From Narthecium ossifragum (taxonomy: Eukaryota; Streptophyta; Magnoliopsida; Dioscoreales; Nartheciaceae), in assembly GCA_963920575.1 (NCBI GenBank), contig OY986974.1, positions 248,001-312,000 of the forward strand: a stretch of DNA of 64,000 nt, written 5' to 3'. This document shows, piece after piece, positions 51,551 through 63,700 of this stretch; position 1 is the first letter of the stretch; each line of letters begins with the position of its first letter. Below the pieces are notes generated by a model. It made no database searches, was not told where the DNA came from, and saw only the letters and a program-made list of their open reading frames with translations. The translations under genes and the position numbers were made by a program.

Positions 51551-53172
51551 TAGATTAACTATTAACTATTTCACTTGTTACTCTCAAAATTTCACTTTTT
51601 ACCCTGCCTTTATTTACCTTTTTCATATCATTTTTTTATTTTCACTCCGACCTTTTTACTTCTTATTTTTACCATTACTACATTCCCTAATGCCCTATAT
51701 ACCTATACGGATTTTCTAAACGAAATATAGTAGATTAACTATTAACTATTTCACTTGTTACTCACCAAATTTCACTTTTTACCATGCCTTTATTTACCCT
51801 TTTCATATCATTTTTTTATTTTCACTCCGACCTTTTTACTTCTTATTTTTACCATTACTACATTCCCTAATGCCCTATATACCTTGACGGATTTTGTAAA
51901 CGAAATATAGTAGATTAACAATTAACTATTTCACTTGTTACTCTCCAAATTTCACTTTTTACCCTGCCTTTATTTACCTTTTCCATATCATTTTTTTTTT
52001 TCCTCCGGCCTTTTTACTTCTTATTTTTTTTCCATTACTACATTCCCTAATGCTCTATATACCTATACGGATTTTGTAGACGAAATATAGTATATTAACT
52101 ATTAACTATTTCACCTTTTACTCTCCAAATTTCACTTTTCACCCTGCCTTTATTTACCTTTCTCATATCATTTTTTTATTTTCACTCCGACCTTTTTACT
52201 TCTTATTTTTAACATTACTACATTCCCTAATGCCCTATATACCTATACAAATTTTGTAGACGAAATATAGTAGATTAACTATTAACTATTTCACTTTTTA
52301 CTCTCCAAATTTCACTTTTTACCCTGCCTTTATTTACCTTTTTCATATCATTTTTTTATTTTCGCTCCGACCTTTTTACTTCTAATTCTTACCATTACTA
52401 CATTCCCTAATGCCCTATATACCTTGACGAATTTTGTAGACGAAATATAGTAGATTAACAGTTAACTATTTCACTTGTTACTCTCCAAATTTCACTTTTT
52501 ACCCTGCCTTTATTTACCTTTTCCATATCATTTTTTTGTTTTTCCTCCGGCCTTTTTACTTCTTATTTTTTTTCCATTACAACATTCCCTAATGCTCTAT
52601 ATACCTATACGGATTTTGTAGACGAAATATAGTAGATTAACTATTAACTATTTCACTTTTTACTCTCCGAATTTCACTATTCACCCTGCCTTTATTTACC
52701 TTTCTCATATCATTTTTTTATTTTCACTCCGACCTTTTTACTTCTTATTTTTACCATTACTACATTCTCTAATGCCCTATATACCTATACGGATTTTGTA
52801 GACGAAATATAATAGATTAACTATTAACTATTTCACTTGTTACTCTCCAAATTTCACTTTTTACCATGCCTTTATTTACCTTTTCCATATCATTTTTTTA
52901 TTTTCACTCCGGCCTTTTTACTTCTTATTTTTACCATTACTACATTCCCTAATGCCCTATATACCTTGACGGATTTTGTAAACGAAATATAGTAGATTAA
53001 CAATTAACTATTTCACTTGTTATTCTCCAAATTTAACTTTTTACCCTCCCTTTATTTACCTTTTTCATTTCATTTTTTTATTTTCACTCCGACCTTTTTA
53101 CTTCTTATTTTTACCATTACTACATTCCCTAATGCCCTATATACCTATACGAATTTTGTAGACGAAATATAG
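51551..53172 (+). repeat. B2-type block displaced past domain C
   Basis: Repeats 40738-42359 at a constant offset of 10813 bp (boundary marks 40901/51714, 41646/52459 and 42360/53173). It starts with type X (CTCTCAAAATTTC), then a P monomer preceded by TTCTAAACG, then K, R, T2 and K2. It also carries GTATATTAAC (near 52089) and TTTTCGCTCCGACC (near 52362), which the 40.7-kb copy lacks but the copies at 53887 and 55329 share. Confidence 0.87.
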
Positions 53173-53344
53173 TAGATTAACTATTAACTATTTCACTTGT
53201 TACTTTCCAAATTTCACTTGTTACTTTCCAAATTTCACTTGTTACTCTCCAAATTTCACTCCGACCTTTTTACTTCTTATTTTTACCATTACTACATTCC
53301 CTAATGCCCTATATACCTATACGGATTTTGTAGACGAAATATAG
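53173..53344 (+). repeat. Rearranged 172-bp monomer with a 21-bp triplication
   Basis: TTCAC occurs at 53192, 53213, 53234 and 53255, so a 21-bp segment (TTCACTTGTTACTTTCC and onwards) stands three times in a row. The fourth TTCAC continues directly into CTCCGACC, skipping the 50 bp that separate the second and third TTCACT sites of a normal monomer. The length fits: 180 plus 42 minus 50 is 172. The first two units share a private CTTTCC in place of CTCTCC, showing that one was copied from the other. This monomer ends the block that matches 40.7-42.4 kb. Confidence 0.94.
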
Positions 53345-53886
53345 TAGATTAACTATTAACTATTTCACTTTTTACTCTCCAAATTTCACTTTTTACCCTG
53401 CCTTTATTTACCTTTTTCAAATCATTTTTTTATTTTCACTCCGACCTTTTTACTTCTTATTTTTTTACCATTACTACATTCCCTAATGCCCTATATACCT
53501 ATACGGATTTTGTAGACGAAATATAGTAGATTAACTATTAACTATTTCACTTTTTACTCTCCAAATTTCACTTTTTACCCTGCCTTTATTTACCTTTTTC
53601 ATATCATTTTTTTATTTTCACTCCGACCTTTTTACTTCTTATTTTTACCATTACTACATTCCCTAATGCTCTATATACCTATACGGATTTTGTAGACGAA
53701 ATATAGTAGATTAACTATTAACTATTTCACTTTTTACTCTCCAAATTTCACTTTTTACCCTGCCTTTATTTACCTTTTTCATATCATTTTTTTATTTTCA
53801 CTCCGACCTTTTTACTTCTTATTTTTACCATTACTACATTCCCTAATGCCCTATATACCTATACGGATTTTGTAGACGAAATATAG

Positions 53887-55328
53887 TAGATTAACTATTA
53901 ACTATTTCACTTGTTACTCTCAAAATTTCACTTTTTACCCTGCCTTTATTTACCTTTTTCATATCATTTTTTTATTTTCACTCCGACCTTTTTACTTCTT
54001 ATTTTTACCATTACTACATTCCCTAATGCCCTATATACCTATACGGATTTTCTAAACGAAATATAGTAGATTAACTATTAACTATTTCACTTGTTACTCA
54101 CCAAATTTCACTTTTTACCATGCCTTTATTTACCCTTTTCATATCATTTTTTTATTTTCACTCCGACCTTTTTACTTCTTATTTTTACCATTACTACATT
54201 CCCTAATGCCCTATATACCTTGACGGATTTTGTAAACGAAATATAGTAGATTAACAATTAACTATTTCACTTGTTACTCTCCAAATTTCACTTTTTACCC
54301 TGCCTTTATTTACCTTTTCCATATCATTTTTTTTTTTCCTCCGGCCTTTTTACTTCTTATTTTTTTTCCATTACTACATTCCCTAATGCTCTATATACCT
54401 ATACGGATTTTGTAGACGAAATATAGTATATTAACTATTAACTATTTCACCTTTTACTCTCCAAATTTCACTTTTCACCCTGCCTTTATTTACCTTTCTC
54501 ATATCATTTTTTTATTTTCACTCCGACCTTTTTACTTCTTATTTTTAACATTACTACATTCCCTAATGCCCTATATACCTATACAAATTTTGTAGACGAA
54601 ATATAGTAGATTAACTATTAACTATTTCACTTTTTACTCTCCAAATTTCACTTTTTACCCTGCCTTTATTTACCTTTTTCATATCATTTTTTTATTTTCG
54701 CTCCGACCTTTTTACTTCTAATTCTTACCATTACTACATTCCCTAATGCCCTATATACCTTGACGAATTTTGTATACGAAATATAGTAGATTAACAGTTA
54801 ACTATTTCACTTGTTACTCTCCAAATTTCACTTTTTACCCTGCCTTTATTTACCTTTTCCATATCATTTTTTTGTTTTTCCTCCGGCCTTTTTACTTCTT
54901 ATTTTTTTTCCATTACAACATTCCCTAATGCTCTATATACCTATACGGATTTTGTAGACGAAATATAGTAGATTAACTATTAACTATTTCACTTTTTACT
55001 CTCCGAATTTCACTTTTTACCCTGCCTTTATTTACCTTTCTCATATCATTTTTTTATTTTCACTCCGACCTTTTTACTTCTTATTTTTACCATTACTACA
55101 TTCCCTAATGCTCTATATACCTATACGGATTTTGTAGACGAAATATAGTAGATTAACTATTAACTATTTCACTTGTTACTCTCCAAATTTCACTTTTTAC
55201 CATGCCTTTATTTACCTTTTTCATATCATTTTTTTATTTTCACTCCGGCCTTTTTACTTCTTATTTTTACCATTACTACATTCCCTAATGCCCTATATAC
55301 CTATACGGATTTTGTAGACGAAATATAG
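53887..55328 (+). repeat. 8-monomer unit of 1442 bp, copy 1
   Basis: Starts with X, then P (after TTCTAAACG), K, R (with GTATATTAAC), T2 (with TTTTCGCTCC) and K2, followed by two more monomers. The private TTTTGTATACGAAATA near 54769 is shared only with the next copy. All marks in the first six monomers recur 1442 bp downstream (54050/55492, 54771/56213, 54795/56237). Confidence 0.88.
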
Positions 55329-56770
55329 TAGATTAACAATTAACTATTTCACTTGTTACTCTCAAAATTTCACTTTTTACCCTGCCTTTATTTACCTTTT
55401 TCATATCATTTTTTTATTTTCACTCCGACCTTTTTACTTCTTATTTTTACCATTACTACATTCCCTAATGCCCTATATACCTATACGGATTTTCTAAACG
55501 AAATATAGTAGATTAACTATTAACTATTTCACTTGTTACTCACCAAATTTCACTTTTTACCATGCCTTTATTTACCCTTTTCATATCATTTTTTTATTTT
55601 CACTCCGACCTTTTTACTTCTTATTTTTACCATTACTACATTCCCTAATGCCCTATATACCTTGACGGATTTTGTAAACGAAATATAGTAGATTAACAAT
55701 TAACTATTTCACTTGTTACTCTCCAAATTTCACTTTTTACCCTGCCTTTATTTACCTTTTCCATATCATTTTTTTTTTTCCTCCGGCCTTTTTACTTCTT
55801 ATTTTTTTTCCATTACTACATTCCCTAATGCTCTATATACCTATACGGATTTTGTAGACGAAATATAGTATATTAACTATTAACTATTTCACCTTTTACT
55901 CTCCAAATTTCACTTTTCACCCTGCCTTTATTTACCTTTCTCATATCATTTTTTTATTTTCACTCCGACCTTTTTACTTCTTATTTTTAACATTACTACA
56001 TTCCCTAATGCCCTATATACCTATACAAATTTTGTAGACGAAATATAGTAGATTAACTATTAACTATTTCACTTTTTACTCTCCAAATTTCACTTTTTAC
56101 CCTGCCTTTATTTACCTTTTTCATATCATTTTTTTATTTTCGCTCCGACCTTTTTACTTCTAATTCTTACCATTACTACATTCCCTAATGCCCTATATAC
56201 CTTGACGAATTTTGTATACGAAATATAGTAGATTAACAGTTAACTATTTCACTTGTTACTCTCCAAATTTCACTTTTTACCCTGCCTTTATTTACCTTTT
56301 CCATATCATTTTTTTGTTTTTCCTCCGGCCTTTTTACTTCTTATTTTTTTTCCATTACAACATTCCCTAATGCTCTATATACCTATACGGATTTTGTAGA
56401 CGAAATATAGTAGATTAACTATTAACTATTTCACTTTTTACTCTCCGAATTTCACTATTCACCCTGCCTTTATTTACCTTTCTCATATCATTTTTTTATT
56501 TTCACTCCGACCTTTTTACTTCTTATTTTTACCATTACTACATTCTCTAATGCCCTATATACCTATACGGATTTTGTAGACGAAATATAATAGATTAACT
56601 ATTAACTATTTCACTTGTTACTCTCCAAATTTCACTTTTTACCATGCCTTTATTTACCTTTTCCATATCATTTTTTTATTTTCACTCCGGCCTTTTTACT
56701 TCTTATTTTTACCATTACTACATTCCCTAATGCCCTATATACCTTGACGGATTTTGTAAACGAAATATAG
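55329..56770 (+). repeat. 8-monomer unit of 1442 bp, copy 2
   Basis: The first six monomers match copy 1 closely. The last two do not: here CACTATTCACC with TTCTCTAATGCC and a TTCCATATC, TTGACGG monomer, which resemble 52.6-53.0 kb, whereas copy 1 has CACTTTTTACC with ATGCTC. The shared six-monomer module X-P-K-R-T2-K2 is therefore the mobile segment, joined to different downstream monomers. Confidence 0.86.
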
Positions 56771-57130
56771 TAGATTAACAATTAACTATTTCACTTGTTA
56801 TTCTCCAAATTTAACTTTTTACCCTCCCTTTATTTACCTTTTTCATTTCATTTTTTTATTTTCACTCCGACCTTTTTACTTCTTATTTTTACCATTACTA
56901 CATTCCCTAATGCCCTATATACCTATACGAATTTTGTAGACGAAATATAGTAGATTAACTATTAACTATTTCACTTGTTACTCTCCAAATTTCACTTTTT
57001 ACCAAGCCTTTATTTACCTTTTTCATATCATTTTTCTATTTTCACTCCGACCTTTTTACTTTTTATTTTTACCATTACTACATTCCCTAATGCCCTATAT
57101 ACCTATACGGATTTTGTAGACGAAATATAG

Positions 57131-60100
57131 TAGATTAACTATTAACTATTTCACTTGTTACTCACCAAATTTCACTTTTTACCATGCCTTTATTTACCCT
57201 TTTCATATCATTTTTTTATTTTCACTCCGACCTTTTTACTTCTTATTTTTACCATTACTACATTCCCTAATGCTCTATATACCTATACGGATTTTGTAGA
57301 CGAAATATAGTAGATTAACTATTAACTATTTCACTTTTTACTCTCCAAATTTCACTTTTTAACCTGCCTTTATTTACCTTTTCCATATCATATTTTTTTT
57401 TTCCTCCGGCCTTTTTACTTCTTATTTTTTTTCCATTACTACATTCCCTAATGCTCTATATACCTATACGGATTTTGTAGACGAAATATAGTAGATTAAC
57501 TATTAACTATTTCACCTTTTACTCTCCAAATTTCACTTTTCACCCTGCCTTTATTTACCTTTCTCATATCATTTTTTTATTTTCACTCCGACCTTTTTAC
57601 TTCTTATTTTTACCATTACTACATTCCCTAATGCCCTATATACCTATACGGATTTTGTAGACGAAATATAGTAGATTAACTATTAACTATTTCACTTTTT
57701 ACTCTCCAAATTTCACTTTTTACCCTGCCTTTATTTACCTTTTTCATATCATTTTTTTATTTTCACTCCGACCTTTTTACTTCTAATTTTTACCATTACT
57801 ACATTCCCTAATGCCCTATATACCTTGACGGATTTTGTAGACGAAATATAGTAGATTAACAGTTAACTATTTCACTTGTTACTCTCCAAATTTCACTTTT
57901 TACCCTGCCTTTATTTACCTTTTCCATATCATTTTTTTGTTTTTCCTCCGGCCTTTTTACTTCTTATTTTTTTTCCATTACTACATTCCCTAATGCTCTA
58001 TATACCTATACGGATTTTGTAGACGAAATATAGTAGATTAACTATTAACTATTTCACTTTTTACTCTCCAAATTTCACTTTTCACCCTGCCTTTATTTAC
58101 CTTTCTCATATCATTTTTTTATTTTCACTCCGACCTTTTTACTTCTTATTTTTACCATTACTACATTCTCTAATGCCCTATATACCTATACGGATTTTGT
58201 AGACGAAATATAGTAGATTAACTATTAACTATTTCACTTGTTACTCTCCAAATTTCACTTTTTACCCTGCCTTTATTTACCTTTTCCATATCATTTTTTT
58301 ATTTTCACTCCGGCCTTTTTACTTCTTATTTTTACCATTACTACATTCCCTAATGCCCTATATACCTTGACGGATTTTGTAAACGAAATATAGTAGATTA
58401 ACAATTAACTATTTCACTTGTTACTCTCCAAATTTCACTTTTTACCCTCCCTTTATTTACCTTTTTCATTTCATTTTTTTATTTTCACTCCGACCTTTTT
58501 ACTTCTTATTTTTACCATTACTACATTCCCTAATGCCCTATATACCTATACGAATTTTGTAGACGAAATATAGTAGATTAACTATTAACTATTTCACTTG
58601 TTACTCTCCAAATTTCACTTTTTACCATGCCTTTATTTACCTTTTTCATATCATTTTTTTATTTTCACTCTGACCTTTTTACTTCTTATTTTTACCATTA
58701 CTACATTCCCTAATGCCCTATATACCTATACGGATTTTGTAGACGAAATATAGTAGATTAACAATTAACTATTTCACTTGTTACTCTCCAAATTTCACTT
58801 TTTACCCTGCCTTTATTTACCTTTTCCATATCATTTTTTTTTTCCTCCGGCCTTTTTACTTCTTATTTTTTTTCCATTACTACATTCCCTAATGCTCTAT
58901 ATACCTATACGGATTTTGTAGACGAAATATAGTAGATTAACTATTAACTATTTCACTTTTTACTCTCCAAATTTCACTTTTTACCCTGCCTTTATTTACC
59001 TTTTTCATATCATTTTTTTATTTTCACTCCGACCTTTTTACTTCTTATTTTTACCATTACTACATTCCCTAATGCTCTATATACCTATACGGATTTTGTA
59101 GACGAAATATAGTAGATTAACTATTAACTATTTCACTTTTTACTCTCCAAATTTCACTTTTTACCCTGCCTTTATTTACCTTTTTCATATCATTTTTTTA
59201 TTTTCACTCCGACCTTTTTACTTCTTATTTTTACCATTACTACATTCCCTAATGCCCTATATACCTATACGGATTTTGTAGACGAAATATAGTAGATTAA
59301 CTATTAACTATTTCACTTGTTACTCTCAAAATTTCACTTTTTACCCTGCCTTTATTTACCTTTTTCATATCATTTTTTTATTTTCACTCCGACCTTTTTA
59401 CTTCTTATTTTTACCATTACTACATTCCCTAATGCCCTATATACCTATACGGATTTTCTAAATGAAATATAGTAGATTAACTATTAACTATTTCACTTGT
59501 TACTCACCAAATTTCACTTTTTACCATGCCTTTATTTACCCTTTTCATATCATTTTTTTATTTTCACTCCGACCTTTTTACTTCTTATTTTTACCATTAC
59601 TACATTCCCTAATGCCCTATATACCTTGACGGATTTTGTAAACGAAATATAGTAGATTAACAATTAACTATTTCACTTGTTACTCTCCAAATTTCACTTT
59701 TTACCCTGCCTTTATTTACCTTTTCCATATCATTTTTTTTTTCCTCCGGCCTTTTTACTTCTTATTTTTTTTCCATTACTACATTCCCTAATGCTCTATA
59801 TACCTATACGGATTTTGTAGACGAAATATAGTAGATTAACTATTAACTATTTCACTTTTTACTCTCCAAATTTCACTTTTCACCCTGCCTTTATTTACCT
59901 TTCTCATATCATTTTTTTATTTTCACTCCGACCTTTTTACTTCTTATTTTTACCATTACTACATTCCCTAATGCCCTATATACCTATACGGATTTTGTAG
60001 AAGAAATATAGTAGATTAACTATTAACTATTTCACTTTTTACTCTCCAAATTTCACTTTTTACCCTGCCTTTATTTACCTTTTTCATATCATTTTTTTAT

Positions 60101-60731
60101 TTTCACTCCGACCTTTTTACTTCTTATTTTTACCATTACTACATTCCCTAATGCTCTATATACCTATACGGATTTTGTAGACGAAATATAGTAGATTAAC
60201 TATTAACTATTTCACTTTTTACTCTCCAAATTTCACTTTTTACCCTGCCTTTATTTACCTTTTTCATATCATTTTTTTATTTTCACTCCGACCTTTTTAC
60301 TTCTTATTTTTACCATTACTACATTCCCTAATGCTCTATATACCTATACGGATTTTGTAGACGAAATATAGTAGATTAACTATTAACTATTTCACTTTTT
60401 ACTCTCCAAATTTCACTTTTTACCCTGCCTTTATTTACCTTTTTCTTATCATTTTTTTATTTTCACTCCGACCTTTTTACTTCTTATTTTTACCATTACT
60501 ACATTCCCTAATGCCCTATATACCTATACGGATTTTGTAGACGAAATATAGTAGATTAACTATTAACTATTTCACTTGTTACTCTCAAAATTTCACTTTT
60601 TACCCTGCCTTTATTTACCTTTTTCATATCATTTTTTTATTTTCACTCCGACCTTTTTACTTTTTATTTTTACCATTACTACATTCCCTAATGCCCTATA
60701 TACCTATACGGATTTTGTAGACGAAATATAG
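57131..60731 (+). repeat. 20-monomer HOR, copy 1 (3601 bp)
   Basis: Begins P-Q-R-T2-K2 and ends with W and X types, returning to P at 60732. The length is twenty times 180 plus one. Marks repeat at 3601 bp: TTAACAGTTAAC (57860/61461), TTCTAAATGAAATA (59456/63057) and TGTAGAAGAAATA (59996/63597). A relative lies at 34796-37856. Confidence 0.92.
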
Positions 60732-63700
60732 TAGATTAACTATTAACTATTTCACTTGTTACTCACCAAATTTCACTTTTTACCATGCCTTTATTTACCC
60801 TTTTCATATCATTTTTTTATTTTCACTCCGACCTTTTTACTTCTTATTTTTACCATTACTACATTCCCTAATGCTCTATATACCTATACGGATTTTGTAG
60901 ACGAAATATAGTAGATTAACTATTAACTATTTCACTTTTTACTCTCCAAATTTCACTTTTTAACCTGCCTTTATTTACCTTTTCCATATCATATTTTTTT
61001 TTTCCTCCGGCCTTTTTACTTCTTATTTTTTTTCCATTACTACATTCCCTAATGCTCTATATACCTATACGGATTTTGTAGACGAAATATAGTAGATTAA
61101 CTATTAACTATTTCACCTTTTACTCTCCAAATTTCACTTTTCGCCCTGCCTTTATTTACCTTTCTCATATCATTTTTTTATTTTCACTCCGACCTTTTTA
61201 CTTCTTATTTTTACCATTACTACATTCCCTAATGCCCTATATACCTATACGGATTTTGTAGACGAAATATAGTAGATTAACTATTAACTATTTCACTTTT
61301 TACTCTCCAAATTTCACTTTTTACCCTGCCTTTATTTACCTTTTTCATATCATTTTTTTATTTTCACTCCGACCTTTTTACTTCTAATTTTTACCATTAC
61401 TACATTCCCTAATGCCCTATATACCTTGACGGATTTTGTAGACGAAATATAGTAGATTAACAGTTAACTATTTCACTTGTTACTCTCCAAATTTCACTTT
61501 TTACCCTGCCTTTATTTACCTTTTCCATATCATTTTTTTGTTTTTCCTCCGGCCTTTTTACTTCTTATTTTTTTTCCATTACTACATTCCCTAATGCTCT
61601 ATATACCTATACGGATTTTGTAGACGAAATATAGTAGATTAACTATTAACTATTTCACTTTTTACTCTCCAAATTTCACTTTTCACCCTGCCTTTATTTA
61701 CCTTTCTCATATCATTTTTTTATTTTCACTCCGACCTTTTTACTTCTTATTTTTACCATTACTACATTCTCTAATGCCCTATATACCTATACGGATTTTG
61801 TAGACGAAATATAGTAGATTAACTATTAACTATTTCACTTGTTACTCTCCAAATTTCACTTTTTACCCTGCCTTTATTTACCTTTTCCATATCATTTTTT
61901 TATTTTCACTCCGGCCTTTTTACTTCTTATTTTTACCATTACTACATTCCCTAATGCCCTATATACCTTGACGGATTTTGTAAACGAAATATAGTAGATT
62001 AACAATTAACTATTTCACTTGTTACTCTCCAAATTTCACTTTTTACCCTCCCTTTATTTACCTTTTTCATTTCATTTTTTTATTTTCACTCCGACCTTTT
62101 TACTTCTTATTTTTACCATTACTACATTCCCTAATGCCCTATATACCTATACGAATTTTGTAGACGAAATATAGTAGATTAACTATTAACTATTTCACTT
62201 GTTACTCTCCAAATTTCACTTTTTACCATGCCTTTATTTACCTTTTTCATATCATTTTTTTATTTTCACTCTGACCTTTTTACTTCTTATTTTTACCATT
62301 ACTACATTCCCTAATGCCCTATATACCTATACGGATTTTGTAGACGAAATATAGTAGATTAACAATTAACTATTTCACTTGTTACTCTCCAAATTTCACT
62401 TTTTACCCTGCCTTTATTTACCTTTTCCATATCATTTTTTTTTTCCTCCGGCCTTTTTACTTCTTATTTTTTTTCCATTACTACATTCCCTAATGCTCTA
62501 TATACCTATACGGATTTTGTAGACGAAATATAGTAGATTAACTATTAACTATTTCACTTTTTACTCTCCAAATTTCACTTTTTACCCTGCCTTTATTTAC
62601 CTTTTTCATATCATTTTTTTATTTTCACTCCGACCTTTTTACTTCTTATTTTTACCATTACTACATTCCCTAATGCTCTATATACCTATACGGATTTTGT
62701 AGACGAAATATAGTAGATTAACTATTAACTATTTCACTTTTTACTCTCCAAATTTCACTTTTTACCCTGCCTTTATTTACCTTTTTCATATCATTTTTTT
62801 ATTTTCACTCCGACCTTTTTACTTCTTATTTTTACCATTACTACATTCCCTAATGCCCTATATACCTATACGGATTTTGTAGACGAAATATAGTAGATTA
62901 ACTATTAACTATTTCACTTGTTACTCTCAAAATTTCACTTTTTACCCTGCCTTTATTTACCTTTTTCATATCATTTTTTTATTTTCACTCCGACCTTTTT
63001 ACTTCTTATTTTTACCATTACTACATTCCCTAATGCCCTATATACCTATACGGATTTTCTAAATGAAATATAGTAGATTAACTATTAACTATTTCACTTG
63101 TTACTCACCAAATTTCACTTTTTACCATGCCTTTATTTACCCTTTTCATATCATTTTTTTATTTTCACTCCGACCTTTTTACTTCTTATTTTTACCATTA
63201 CTACATTCCCTAATGCCCTATATACCTTGACGGATTTTGTAAACGAAATATAGTAGATTAACAATTAACTATTTCACTTGTTACTCTCCAAATTTCACTT
63301 TTTACCCTGCCTTTATTTACCTTTTCCATATCATTTTTTTTTTCCTCCGGCCTTTTTACTTCTTATTTTTTTTCCATTACTACATTCCCTAATGCTCTAT
63401 ATACCTATACGGATTTTGTAGACGAAATATAGTAGATTAACTATTAACTATTTCACTTTTTACTCTCCAAATTTCACTTTTCACCCTGCCTTTATTTACC
63501 TTTCTCATATCATTTTTTTATTTTCACTCCGACCTTTTTACTTCTTATTTTTACCATTACTACATTCCCTAATGCCCTATATACCTATACGGATTTTGTA
63601 GAAGAAATATAGTAGATTAACTATTAACTATTTCACTTTTTACTCTCCAAATTTCACTTTTTACCCTGCCTTTATTTACCTTTTTCATATCATTTTTTTA

